From NCBI RefSeq assembly GCF_023516575.1, contig NZ_JAMGBE010000004.1:107501-171500 (forward strand): a DNA stretch of 64,000 nucleotides. The letters are read 5' to 3'. How positions within the stretch are numbered: the stretch's first letter is position 1; the number at the start of each line of letters is the position of its first letter. Below the pieces are notes generated by a model. That model searched no databases. It saw only the letters and a list, made by a program, of their open reading frames with translations, and was not told where the DNA came from. The stretch comes from Sphingomonas hankyongi. GTDB taxonomy: Bacteria > Pseudomonadota > Alphaproteobacteria > Sphingomonadales > Sphingomonadaceae. Shown piece by piece: positions 8,035 through 16,692 of this stretch. The translations under genes were made by a program, and so were the position numbers.

Positions 8035-10614
8035 TCAGCGCGGCGGATTGGTCTGCTGCTGCTCGCGCTCGCGTTGCTGCCGATACCAGCTCGGCGGAGG
8101 CGAGAATAGCTTGCGGAAGCTGATCATGATCGTTCGGCCGAGGGGCTGCAGCAGGTCCGCCTGGTAGTTGAGCGGCACCTCGCCAGACGCATCCCGCACC
8201 TTGGGTTTGCTATTGAAGATGTTGTTCGCCTCGAGGCGGATCTGCGTGCCACGCATCCAGGGCTGCTTCAACGCGAGCTCCGGAATGTCGCCGGGATTGG
8301 CGAACAGTCGAAGATCGAACGTGCCGTAGGGGGAGAAGTCGAGATCGTTGCCGTCGAGGCTGTCGACGTGCGTTCCACTGCGCCAGTTGGCCGCCACCCT
8401 TGCGCCGAGGCCGTTGTTCGACCAGCCGGCCTGCGCCTGGACCTGATGGCGCGGGGTACCGCCTGTCGATCCCGCTGCGTCGCCATGCAGATAATCGACC
8501 TTCGGGATTCCCGGCGCGATGCGCACCTCGTCCACAAGGGTGACCGTGTCGGTTATCGAAAACTGCAATCGCCCGCGGCTGCCGAATCCGCCGCGCCCGA
8601 AGCCTCCGCCACCGAAGCCACGGCCTCCCCCGGGACCGCCGAAACCTCCGCCGCCGCCCGGGGGCGGTCCGGCATCGGGCGGTGGCGCTCCCTCAGGCGG
8701 CGGAGGCGGAGGCGCACTCTCGCCCTGTGCTCCCGCGCCGCCACTGGACGGTCGACTGCGGCCTCCGAACTGCGCGCGAATCTGATCCATGACCGACTGG
8801 GAAGGCCGCCTCGACTTCAACGGCTTCGAGAAGTCGAATCCTATGCGTAGGGTGTCGCGGCGGGCTTGGTCGAAATTGATTGGCCTAAGGTCGACGCTGA
8901 TGAGAGGGCCGAGGCAAGGCGCCGGCGTCGGGCAATCGCGCACGAACCGTTCGGGAAACGCTGCTTCGATCTCGGGCGTGGCGCTGATGTTGGAGACCGG
9001 TTTGTCAATCGTCGAGTGAACATACTCAGCCCGCAGCCTCAGGTCCGTATCCTTGATGGGCTGCCAATTTCCGCCGATCTTCCAGACGTTGCGGCGGTCG
9101 GCGAGCAAATCGGGATTGCCGCCGGTGGTAGCCGTTACCTGCACCGTCTCACCCGTCGTGAAGTCGAATATTCGGGCGTTGGGGGTCGTGATAATCGGAT
9201 CGCCGAGCTGGTTGAGCGTGGGCGCGCCCTCCTCCCTTGTCCAACTGCTGATGAAATTAAGCCGGTCGGCAGGGGACCAGTTCGCACCCGCGCCCAGCAC
9301 CGTCAGCGTGCCGAAGTCGGACAGATGATCGACTTCCGCATTCGCATTCAGGGTGAGATTGCCGAGCGCGCTGAAGTCGCGATTGCGACGCGATACCGGC
9401 AGATCGAAATTGACCGACGCGGTCTCGCTCGTCCTGCCAAGATCGCTTGGGGTCAGGCCGGTCTCGTCGCGGGTCTCGCTGTCGAGCTGGACCGTGCTCA
9501 GGCCGAGGCGGAGCGTCGTCATCGCGTCACCGGCGGGCAGGCTGAATAGTTTACCGTTGGCAGTGCCTGTCAGATCGCCCGAAAGCTGGTCGCTAGAAGC
9601 GCGATCGCGATCTCCGCTGACATCATCCCGATCGGATCGAGTGACTGAGTGCAGATAGTCGCCGTTTCCGGTGACGTTCCAGTTCCAGCCGCTTTTGTCC
9701 CAATTCAGCGTGGTGCCGAGGTGGGCGCCGTTGCTGTTCGTGTCGCGGACGAGCGGTTCGAGCAAAGTCTCGCCAAGCCCGAACAGCGAGCGGCCATCTA
9801 TATGCTCGACTTCGGTGTTGAGCGTCGCCGACACGTCGCCGAATATGGTTCGGTTGAACACCCCGCTCCCGCGCAGCAGCGTCTTCGATGGGACGAGCGA
9901 ACGGGCTTCGAGGGCTTGGTTTTCCGTCGCCCCGGCAGGTACATTGGACGCTATGATGTCCCTCTCCGCCTCGGTCAGCATCCCGTTGCTCTCTGCGTGG
10001 ACGTTGATCTGTGTGCGCCCGTCGCGGCCGATCATCAGCCGGGTAAGGTCTCCCGTGCCTCCGAGATAGCCGCCTTCCGTCGCTGCGTTCGCGCGCGCCT
10101 CCGCTACCGTTGACCGGAAACGCTGGCGAAGCACGATGTTCACGACGCGCTGGTCGGCGCGATAGCCATATTTAAGCGCCACCTCTTCCGGCAGGATTTC
10201 AACCCGCTGGATCGCTTCCGTCGGGATGTCGCGCAGCTCGCGAAAGCCCGAAACCCTTCGGCCGTTCAGCAGGAGGACCGGGGGACCGCCTTCGCGGCCG
10301 CGGGCGCTCCCGATCTGAGGGGCTAGGGCGTCGAGCAATTCGCTGATGTTCGTCGCGCCTGTCGCGCGCACGTCGCGAGAATCCAGGGTCTGTTCCGGGG
10401 GAATATCGCCGACGACGGACCCGCGGGGCCGCGCGCCCATGACGACGATTTCCTCGTCGCCATAGTCGCTCGGCTCGACGGCGGGTTGCGGTTGCTCAGC
10501 CTCGCCCAGCGCAGCTGCCGTCGCTGAGGAGGGCTGCTGCACGGGCTCAGCCTCCTGTGCTCGAGCCACGGTGGAAAGCGGGAGCAGGAACGCCGCGCTC
10601 CCGAGCAGTTTCAT
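8035..10614 (-). CDS. TonB-dependent outer membrane receptor with Pro/Gly-rich insert
   Basis: About 859 residues from ATG 10614, chosen because it gives a compact signal peptide MKLLGSAAFLLPLSTVARAQ. ATG 10626 and a GTG at 10725 are in-frame alternatives. The plug domain is visible (NISELLDALAPQIGSARGRE, then PPVLLLNGRRVSGFRELRDI and VEILPEEVALKYGYR), followed by a beta-barrel with repeated RLGL, LRAEYVHS and LRLEANNIFNSKPKVRD strands. A long Pro then Gly/Arg-rich tract (about 8570-8760) interrupts the C-terminal third of the barrel, probably a surface loop. The C-terminus is unusual in ending with an arginine/glutamine-rich tail rather than an aromatic residue. The ligand is unknown: siderophore, polysaccharide or other. 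Confidence 0.88.
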   Translation of the reverse strand: MKLLGSAAFLLPLSTVARAQEAEPVQQPSSATAAALGEAEQPQPAVEPSDYGDEEIVVMGARPRGSVVGDIPPEQTLDSRDVRATGATNISELLDALAPQIGSARGREGGPPVLLLNGRRVSGFRELRDIPTEAIQRVEILPEEVALKYGYRADQRVVNIVLRQRFRSTVAEARANAATEGGYLGGTGDLTRLMIGRDGRTQINVHAESNGMLTEAERDIIASNVPAGATENQALEARSLVPSKTLLRGSGVFNRTIFGDVSATLNTEVEHIDGRSLFGLGETLLEPLVRDTNSNGAHLGTTLNWDKSGWNWNVTGNGDYLHSVTRSDRDDVSGDRDRASSDQLSGDLTGTANGKLFSLPAGDAMTTLRLGLSTVQLDSETRDETGLTPSDLGRTSETASVNFDLPVSRRNRDFSALGNLTLNANAEVDHLSDFGTLTVLGAGANWSPADRLNFISSWTREEGAPTLNQLGDPIITTPNARIFDFTTGETVQVTATTGGNPDLLADRRNVWKIGGNWQPIKDTDLRLRAEYVHSTIDKPVSNISATPEIEAAFPERFVRDCPTPAPCLGPLISVDLRPINFDQARRDTLRIGFDFSKPLKSRRPSQSVMDQIRAQFGGRSRPSSGGAGAQGESAPPPPPPEGAPPPDAGPPPGGGGGFGGPGGGRGFGGGGFGRGGFGSRGRLQFSITDTVTLVDEVRIAPGIPKVDYLHGDAAGSTGGTPRHQVQAQAGWSNNGLGARVAANWRSGTHVDSLDGNDLDFSPYGTFDLRLFANPGDIPELALKQPWMRGTQIRLEANNIFNSKPKVRDASGEVPLNYQADLLQPLGRTIMISFRKLFSPPPSWYRQQREREQQQTNPPR

Positions 10615-10721
10615 CCGAATAAGCATTGCGGCCTGCGCTAGCCCCGCGAGGTGAACCGGGCCTGACAACGCTCGCACGGTCGACAAAGTGCCTACTGCTG
10701 CCGACGAGCGGCCGCGGCAGT

Positions 10722-11036
10722 TCACCCGGTTAGCTTCAGTCCTGCAATTGCCGCGACGATTGCGAAGATCAGCAAGATGCGGATCAGCGCCGCTGGCTCA
10801 TTGAAGAACAGGATGCCGACAAGGACCGTCCCGACGGCCCCGATCCCGCCCCAGACCGCATAAGCGGTTCCCATCGGGATTGAGCGCGCGGCCAGCTCGA
10901 GCAGCCCCATGCTGATCGCCACAGAAATCAGGAAGGTCAGCGTCCAGGGTATGTTCCTGAAGCCGTCGACAAAGCGGAGCGACGTCGTGAATCCAACTTC
11001 GAACAGGCCGCCGACGATGAGCCAGAACCACGCCAT
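10722..11036 (-). CDS. sugE: SMR-family small exporter, Gdx/SugE type
   Basis: A 104-residue four-helix inner membrane protein of the small multidrug resistance family. The first helix carries the essential glutamate (WFWLIVGGLFEVGFTTSLRF) and the third helix the subfamily motif GTAYAVWGGIGAVGTVLVGI. The spacing fits the Gdx/SugE branch, which exports guanidinium with proton antiport, better than the EmrE multidrug branch. No guanidine riboswitch is evident in the 50 bases upstream. It precedes the TonB receptor on the same strand with about 107 bases between. Confidence 0.85.
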   Translation of the reverse strand: MAWFWLIVGGLFEVGFTTSLRFVDGFRNIPWTLTFLISVAISMGLLELAARSIPMGTAYAVWGGIGAVGTVLVGILFFNEPAALIRILLIFAIVAAIAGLKLTG

Positions 11037-11086
11037 TGCCAGCCTTCCACTAGACGATTGAACAGGATTCGTTACGGATTGGAACC

Positions 11087-11728
11087 ATGGCTGACCGCCG
11101 CTTCATCGGCAATGTGATCGCGCCTCCCCGCTTCCTTCTGTTCCTCGCGTTGCTGCTTGTCGGCTCTTGGATTGCCATCCGCTGCTTGGCCGACACGGCG
11201 CTGGGAATCCTGGCGGGGTTCGATATCGCCGCTGCGGTTTTCCTGGTCTCTTGTGTCCCGCTTCTCCGAACGCGCGAAGCTACGACCATTCAGCGGCATG
11301 CTAATGCCAATGACGCGAACCGCGAGGTGCTGCTGGTCATAACGGCAGTCGTGATGCTCGTGCTGCTGCTGGCGATCGCCGCTGAAACGATGGGACAACG
11401 CCCCCAACCGCTCACCAAAGTCTTGGTTGTTGTCACTCTTCTTGTCGCATGGGTGTTCAGCAACGCCATCTACGCGCTGCATTACGCCCATCTTGCATAT
11501 CGAGGCCCTGACGCTGACTGCGCCGTCTTGCAATTCCCAGGCACCCCAGCTCCCGTTTACTGGGATTTCATCTACTTCTCATTCACGCTCGGGATGACAT
11601 TCCAGACTTCGGACGTGACTATCGCGAACCAATCCATACGCCGCGTTGTGATCTTCCATTCGGTCGCGGCGTTCGTTTTCAACATCGGCGTGCTCGCCTT
11701 CACGATCAACGTACTCGGAAGCAGTTAG
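11087..11728 (+). CDS. DUF1345 membrane protein
   Basis: A 213-residue integral membrane protein with five hydrophobic segments and the DUF1345 signature in the C-terminal half: WDFIYFSFTLGMTFQTSDV followed by RRVVIFHSVAAFVFNIGVLA. The YFSFT-GMT-Q-SDV stretch resembles the pore region of ion channels of the two-TM type, but channel activity has not been shown for this family as far as I know. It is divergent from the SMR gene (50 bases apart) and its stop overlaps the convergent EamA gene by 4 bp. Confidence 0.85.
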   Translation: MADRRFIGNVIAPPRFLLFLALLLVGSWIAIRCLADTALGILAGFDIAAAVFLVSCVPLLRTREATTIQRHANANDANREVLLVITAVVMLVLLLAIAAETMGQRPQPLTKVLVVVTLLVAWVFSNAIYALHYAHLAYRGPDADCAVLQFPGTPAPVYWDFIYFSFTLGMTFQTSDVTIANQSIRRVVIFHSVAAFVFNIGVLAFTINVLGSS

Positions 11729-12624
11729 GTATAGTCCATTTCCGGAGGGTCGGTGACTTTGCCGCGCGCGGCCACCGCGCATCCGCCGACGATCAGGGCC
11801 GCGCCTGCTACCGTGTAGAGCGAGACCGGCTCCCGGAAGATCAGCCAGCCGAGCGCGGATGCCCACAGGAACGCGCTATATTCGGTCACTGCGAGATAGC
11901 TCGCCTCTGCCCGAGCATAGGCCCACGAGAACAGCAGGCCTCCGGCGGTCGACATCAGTGCGGCGGTCAGGATCCACATCCACCAGCCTGCGGGCCAGTG
12001 CGGGACTCCAAAAAAAGGTACGGCAGCAAGCCACAGGGCGAGCACCGTGATCGACTGGAAGAAGTTGATCTCGAGCGGTTTCGCGGCGAGGGACTGATGT
12101 CTCATCAGTACGATGTTGCACGCATAACAGAGGGCGGACCCCACGATCGCCAGGCTGCCGACCAGCACTTCTTCGCCGAGGTCGGCGCGGGCCTGACCGA
12201 GCACGATCACTAGAACCCCCGCGAAAGCCGCGAACGAGCCCGCGACCGAGCGGCGCCCGATCCTCTCATGAAGGAAGAGCGCGGCGAGGATAAGCGCGAT
12301 CAGCGGAGCGATGAAGGTGAGCGCGATCGCCTGCGCCAGAGGCACGCGCCCGATGCCCCAGAAGAACAATGCCGCCATCACGGTAACCACCACGCCACGG
12401 GCGACATGGATCTTCAGCGTCTGACGGCTCGGCCAGGGCAGTCGGCGCGGCAGGTAAAGCGCCCCGGTCAGGACAAGGTTCGTGACCGAGCGCCAGATGC
12501 TGACGGAATAAATCCCGATCGCAATCACCAGCGCTTTCATCACCGCGTCCATGATCGACAGGATCGCGACCGCGCCGAGAGCTGCGGCAAAGGCCTGCAC
12601 GGGATGCTGCGCGACGCGGTTCAT
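11725..12624 (-). CDS. EamA-family drug/metabolite transporter
   Basis: A 299-residue protein with ten predicted transmembrane helices arranged as two EamA repeats, the standard DMT layout. Typical stretches are PLAQAIALTFIAPLIALILA at the end of helix 4 of repeat 1, and YLAVTEYSAFLWASALGWLI with REPVSLYTVAGAALIVGG in repeat 2. Members export amino acids or other small metabolites, or are uncharacterised; the substrate cannot be read here. It lies downstream of ispG on the same strand. Confidence 0.88.
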   Translation of the reverse strand: MNRVAQHPVQAFAAALGAVAILSIMDAVMKALVIAIGIYSVSIWRSVTNLVLTGALYLPRRLPWPSRQTLKIHVARGVVVTVMAALFFWGIGRVPLAQAIALTFIAPLIALILAALFLHERIGRRSVAGSFAAFAGVLVIVLGQARADLGEEVLVGSLAIVGSALCYACNIVLMRHQSLAAKPLEINFFQSITVLALWLAAVPFFGVPHWPAGWWMWILTAALMSTAGGLLFSWAYARAEASYLAVTEYSAFLWASALGWLIFREPVSLYTVAGAALIVGGCAVAARGKVTDPPEMDYT

Positions 12625-12643
12625 CCGCCGCGCTTAGCGGCGA

Positions 12644-12769
12644 TCAGTTCGATGCGTCGAGAGCGGCTGGTGACGGCCCAGAGTCGATCAGCAAGGGCGG
12701 CGCAGAGGGCGGTGCAAGCGCATTCGCGAGCGCTCCGCCGATCAGCAGGATGAGCAACAGCTTGGTCAC
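12644..12769 (-). CDS. possible 41-residue peptide with hydrophobic N-terminus
   Basis: Between ispG and the EamA gene a GTG start at 12769 opens a 41-codon frame reading VTKLLLILLIGGALANALAP, then a Pro/Ser/Ala-rich tail, ending at TGA 12644-12646. The hydrophobic N-terminus could be a membrane anchor or signal peptide, and third codon positions are mostly G or C. No strong ribosome binding site is visible and the frame is short, so chance is a real alternative. A 7-bp inverted repeat AAGGTTA/TAACCTT lies between the ispG stop and this frame (12789-12810). Confidence 0.3.
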   Translation of the reverse strand: MTKLLLILLIGGALANALAPPSAPPLLIDSGPSPAALDASN

Positions 12770-12808
12770 GGCGCCAAGCTGCGCCGATAAGGTTAAGGAA
12801 GGCTAACC

Positions 12809-13945
12809 TTACTCGGCCGCGTCGAGCGTCCGATGCTCTTCCGCGCCCGCCGCTTCGATCTCGGCCGCCTTCTCCTCGACCAGCCGGACGATGTGATCGA
12901 TCATGTCGGCGTCCTGCACGTGATGGTCCGTCACCCCCGACAGGTAGACCATATGCTTGCCCTGGCCGCCGCCGGTGATCCCGATGTCCGTCTCGCGCGC
13001 TTCGCCGGGTCCATTCACCACGCAGCCGAGAACGCTGAGCGACATCGGCGTCTTGATATGCTGCAGCCGCTCTTCCAGCGCCTCGACGGTGCGGATGACG
13101 TCGAAACCCTGGCGCGCGCAGCTCGGGCAGGAGACGACGCGCACACCGCGGCTGCGGATTCCGAGGCTCTTGAGGATCTCGTAGCCGACGCGAACCTCTT
13201 CCTCCGGCTCCGCCGACAGTGAGACGCGTATGGTGTCCCCGATGCCGGCCCACAGCAGGTTTCCGATCCCGATGGCGGATTTGACGGTGCCGCCGATCAA
13301 TCCACCAGCCTCGGTGATCCCCAAATGCAGCGGGCAATCCACTTCGCCTGCAAGTTGCTGGTAGGCGGCGACGGCAAGGAAGACGTCGCTCGCCTTCACC
13401 GCGACCTTGTAATCGCGGAACCCGTGATCCTCGAGGATCCGGATATGGTCGAGCGCGCTTTCGACCAGAGCTTCGGGGCAGGGCTCGCCATATTTCTCGA
13501 GCAGGTCTTTCTCGAGGCTTCCGGCGTTGACGCCGATCCTGATCGCGCAGCCGTTTGCTCGGGCCGCGGCGATCACTTCGCGCACGCGCTCCTCGGAGCC
13601 GATGTTGCCCGGGTTTATGCGCAGGCAGGCCGCCCCGGCGTCGGCCGCTTCGAGAGCGCGCTTGTAGTGAAAGTGGATGTCCGCGACGAGCGGGACGCGC
13701 GCGGCGCGGACGATCTCCCTGAGCGCCGCCGTGCTGTCCGCAGTCGGGCACGACACGCGGATGATATCTGCACCGGCATCCTCGCAGCGCCGGATCTGGT
13801 CGATCGTCGCGCGCGCATCCTCGGTCGGCGTGTTGGTCATCGTCTGCACGGAAATCGGCGCATCTCCGCCAACCGGGACGGAGCCGAGCATGATCTGCCG
13901 CGACTTGCGCCGATCGATATCGCGCCAGGGACGAATTGAAGACAT
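12809..13945 (-). CDS. ispG: 4-hydroxy-3-methylbut-2-enyl diphosphate synthase
   Basis: A 378-residue 4Fe-4S enzyme of the MEP isoprenoid pathway that converts methylerythritol cyclodiphosphate to HMBPP in the cytoplasm. The N-terminal TIM-barrel is seen in [20 protein letters not shown] and the C-terminal cluster-binding cysteines in [14 protein letters not shown] and [20 protein letters not shown]. Start ATG 13945 follows the expected gene length. It is divergent from the TIR gene, so the 119 bases between them hold both promoters, neither of which is clear-cut. Confidence 0.98.
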   Translation of the reverse strand: MSSIRPWRDIDRRKSRQIMLGSVPVGGDAPISVQTMTNTPTEDARATIDQIRRCEDAGADIIRVSCPTADSTAALREIVRAARVPLVADIHFHYKRALEAADAGAACLRINPGNIGSEERVREVIAAARANGCAIRIGVNAGSLEKDLLEKYGEPCPEALVESALDHIRILEDHGFRDYKVAVKASDVFLAVAAYQQLAGEVDCPLHLGITEAGGLIGGTVKSAIGIGNLLWAGIGDTIRVSLSAEPEEEVRVGYEILKSLGIRSRGVRVVSCPSCARQGFDVIRTVEALEERLQHIKTPMSLSVLGCVVNGPGEARETDIGITGGGQGKHMVYLSGVTDHHVQDADMIDHIVRLVEEKAAEIEAAGAEEHRTLDAAE

Positions 13946-14064
13946 TGGCCGCCATATAAGGACCCGGCACCCCCGGGCAAAGCCAGGCCGGCAGATTATG
14001 CAAAGACAATCGCGACTCTTAGCCCGTTGTGTTAACAGGCTTAGCGAAAGTCAGGGGGCTGGCC

Positions 14065-16254
14065 ATGCTGAAGCTGGCAGATGTGCCGGACCGACAGGGA
14101 GCGCCGAACGCGGCGGCGCAGGACGGATCAGCCATGTTCCGCCCGCAGCACGTTTATTACGCCTTCCTCAGCTACAGCCACAAGGACCAGGAGTTCGCGC
14201 AGTGGCTTCATGACGAGCTTGAGGCCTTTCACGTCCCGCGTTCGCTCGCGGGTCAGCTGACGACCAACGGCATCATACCGAGCAGGCTCACCCCGATCTT
14301 CCGGGATCGCCAGGAGCTCGCCGCCGCCGACGATTTGACCGTCGAGATCGGAGAGGCGCTGACATCCTCCCGTTTCCTGATCGTGCTTTGCTCGCCCGAC
14401 GCGGCCAAGTCGCGCTGGACCAACGCCGAGATCGAGACGTTCAAGCGGGTGCGGCGCGAGGGGTGCGTGCTTGCCGCCATTGTCGACGGTGAGCCGTTCG
14501 CGAGCGACCTCGAAGATCATGTGGACGAGGAATGCTTCCCGCCCGCTCTTCGCCACCGTTTCGACAAGCGCGGACGCATCACCAACAAGCGCGCCGAGCC
14601 GATCGCAGCAGACTTCCGTGAGGGCAAGGACGGACGGCGGCTCGCCTTCCTCAAGCTTGTCGCGGGCATGCTCGGCGTCGGGCTGGACGATCTCGTCCGC
14701 CGCGAGCAGACCCGCAGGCAACGGCGCCTCGCGTGGCTCGCAGCCGCCTCGATTGCCGGCATGGGCGTGACAAGCACCCTCGCCATCATGGCCGTCCAGT
14801 CGCGCGATGCCGCTCGCGATCAGCGGCGCCAGGCGGAGAGCCTCGTCGCCTTCATGCTCGGGGACCTGAAGGACAAGCTCGAACCGCTCGGCCGGCTCGA
14901 CGTGCTCGACTCCGTCGGCGCCAGGGCGCTTGCTTATTACCAGAACCAGGACACGGCTGAGCTCTCGGACGATGCTCTCGCCCAGCGATCGAAGGCACTC
15001 ACCCTGATGGGCCAGGTCGCCAGCAACCGCGGCGATCTCGCCAAGGCCCTAGGCTTTTACCAGGCCGCGTTCGACGGCACGGCGGAGGCGCTTCGCCGTT
15101 CGCCCGACAACCCGCAGCGCATCTTCGACCACGCCCAGAATGTCTTCTATGTCGGCGATGTCGCGCGCTCACGCGGCGACCTGAAAACGGCGGAACTCTC
15201 CGCGCGGGAATATAAAAAGCTGGCGCAGCGACTGGTTGCCGCGGACTCCTCCAATCCGAAATGGCAGATGGAGGCGATCTACGCTGACAGTAACCTCGGC
15301 GTGCTGCTCAACGACCAGGGACGCTATCCCGAAGCCGGCGCGGTCTTCGCCAACGCCCTGGTCGACCGCGAGAGACTCGTGGCGGCGGATCCCGGCAACG
15401 AACAATATCGCAAGGCGATGATCGAGGTCGTCTCGTGGCTGGGCGACACGCGCGAGAAGGAAGGCCGGCTCGACGATGCCCTGGCACAGCGCGAGCGGCA
15501 GATCGCCTTGCTTTCGCCGATCGTCGCCCGCCCCGGCAGCGATGTCGAATATCGGCGACAGATGGTGGTCGCCTATCGCGCGGCAGGCCGCCTGAATGCA
15601 GTCCGGGGCGATGCGGCAAGTGGCGCCGCACAGCTCCAGAAATCGATCGCGCTCGCCGACCAGCTCGTTGCCGCCGAACCGTCGAACACGGATTGGACGT
15701 GGCTTTCGGGCTGGTCGAAGTTCGACCTTGCGCGGCTGGATCTGGGCCGCAATTCGATCGAGGAGGCGGCGGCGCTGGTGCGTTCGGGGTGCGATATCAA
15801 CAACCGGCTGATGGCGAAGGACGCCACCGTCGTCGAATGGCGCGTCCGGATGCGGGGCGAGTGCATGGAGCTCACAACCCGCGTGGCGCTTGCCCGTGGC
15901 GCGCAGGCGGAGGCCGAAGATGATGCGGCAAGGATGCTCCAGGGCGCGAAGGACGAGCTCGTGAAAAACAAATCCACGGATGCTCGGCTCGCCCTGGCCA
16001 ACGCCTATGTCATGACAGGCATAGTGGCGCGCGCGGGGTCGCGACGAGCGGACAGCGCGCGCGCTTTCAATTTCGCCGCGACGACATGGCCAAAGGACCT
16101 TCCCGACCGGCCCAGCCTGATTGCCAGGAAAGTCCTGATCATGCGCGGGCTGGGGCGTGGATCCGACGCGCTGCAACTCGCCGGCAAGCTCGACCGAATG
16201 GGCTACCGTGAGCCGATTTACCTGCGCGATGCGGCAAGCTTGCGGTCATTATGA
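14065..16254 (+). CDS. TIR domain - transmembrane helix - TPR protein
   Basis: About 729 residues from ATG 14065, which follows a GGGGG motif at good distance. GTG 14029 and ATG 14134 are alternatives. Residues about 29-150 form a TIR domain: strand A YYAFLSYSHKDQEFAQWLHD, the box-2-like region IFRDRQELAAADDL, strand D SRFLIVLCSPDA, and SRWTNAEIETFKR, which carries the conserved acidic residue (about E122) used for NAD cleavage in enzymatic TIRs. One transmembrane segment follows (about 222-244, LAWLAAASIAGMGVTSTLAI), preceded by many arginines, so the C-terminal part probably faces the periplasm. The C-terminal 480 residues are helical repeats of TPR type (AFMLGDLKDKLEPLGRLDVL, then RGDLAKALGFYQAAFDG, GRYPEAGAVFANALVDRERL). 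It heads a four-gene cassette; 13 bases separate it from the next gene. NADase or cyclase activity is inference. Confidence 0.88.
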   Translation: MLKLADVPDRQGAPNAAAQDGSAMFRPQHVYYAFLSYSHKDQEFAQWLHDELEAFHVPRSLAGQLTTNGIIPSRLTPIFRDRQELAAADDLTVEIGEALTSSRFLIVLCSPDAAKSRWTNAEIETFKRVRREGCVLAAIVDGEPFASDLEDHVDEECFPPALRHRFDKRGRITNKRAEPIAADFREGKDGRRLAFLKLVAGMLGVGLDDLVRREQTRRQRRLAWLAAASIAGMGVTSTLAIMAVQSRDAARDQRRQAESLVAFMLGDLKDKLEPLGRLDVLDSVGARALAYYQNQDTAELSDDALAQRSKALTLMGQVASNRGDLAKALGFYQAAFDGTAEALRRSPDNPQRIFDHAQNVFYVGDVARSRGDLKTAELSAREYKKLAQRLVAADSSNPKWQMEAIYADSNLGVLLNDQGRYPEAGAVFANALVDRERLVAADPGNEQYRKAMIEVVSWLGDTREKEGRLDDALAQRERQIALLSPIVARPGSDVEYRRQMVVAYRAAGRLNAVRGDAASGAAQLQKSIALADQLVAAEPSNTDWTWLSGWSKFDLARLDLGRNSIEEAAALVRSGCDINNRLMAKDATVVEWRVRMRGECMELTTRVALARGAQAEAEDDAARMLQGAKDELVKNKSTDARLALANAYVMTGIVARAGSRRADSARAFNFAATTWPKDLPDRPSLIARKVLIMRGLGRGSDALQLAGKLDRMGYREPIYLRDAASLRSL

Positions 16255-16267
16255 GAGGAGCGAGCAG

Positions 16268-16651
16268 ATGGATGTGAAGGTCACTGCCAATGGAAATGCG
16301 GCCGGCGGGATCGACTGGGATCTCGACGGGAAGAAGCCCCACCAGTCGCAGATCGATTTTCCGAAGGGCACAGGAGCGCGGGACGTCGCGTTCAAGCTGT
16401 TCGATCGCACAGGCCGCAACCTGCGCTTCGACAGCGCGGCCCCGATCTGGGATCATGTCCACGACACGGACTGCCCGCCGAGCGGCGCGGCAAGCGGACA
16501 GATCGACGTCGTCGACTGCTCCGACAAGCAGCTGTCAGTCAACAACAAGAATTCCGCAGCTTGCACGCTGCATTACCAGCTCAACTTCGTCGACGGAAAC
16601 GGTCAGGCCGAAGCGGTCGATCCGATGTTCAAGAATGGCGGCGGCGGCTGA
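16268..16651 (+). CDS. small soluble protein of unknown family, paralogue A of the TIR-SLOG cassette
   Basis: A 127-residue protein from ATG 16268 behind AGAGGAG. No signal peptide and no transmembrane segment are visible. The chain looks beta-rich: GGIDWDLDGKK, then QIDFPKGTGARDVAFKLFD, LRFDSAAPIWDHV and LHYQLNFVDGNG, and it ends in DPMFKNGGGG. Three cysteines occur in the second half. The same order of motifs is present in the next gene, so the two are duplicates of one domain. I do not recognise the family. Placement between a TIR protein and a SLOG membrane protein suggests a role in the same system, perhaps as a sensor, ligand-binding or structural subunit; this is inference. Confidence 0.8.
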   Translation: MDVKVTANGNAAGGIDWDLDGKKPHQSQIDFPKGTGARDVAFKLFDRTGRNLRFDSAAPIWDHVHDTDCPPSGAASGQIDVVDCSDKQLSVNNKNSAACTLHYQLNFVDGNGQAEAVDPMFKNGGGG

Positions 16652-16692
16652 TTCCGGACCGCCGGACTGTGTGATAGCCGAAGGGGGAAATT

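Noticed and set aside
12621-14009. Minus-strand frame of 462 codons over ispG
   Set aside because: Out of frame with ispG, extremely Arg-rich and without domain content.
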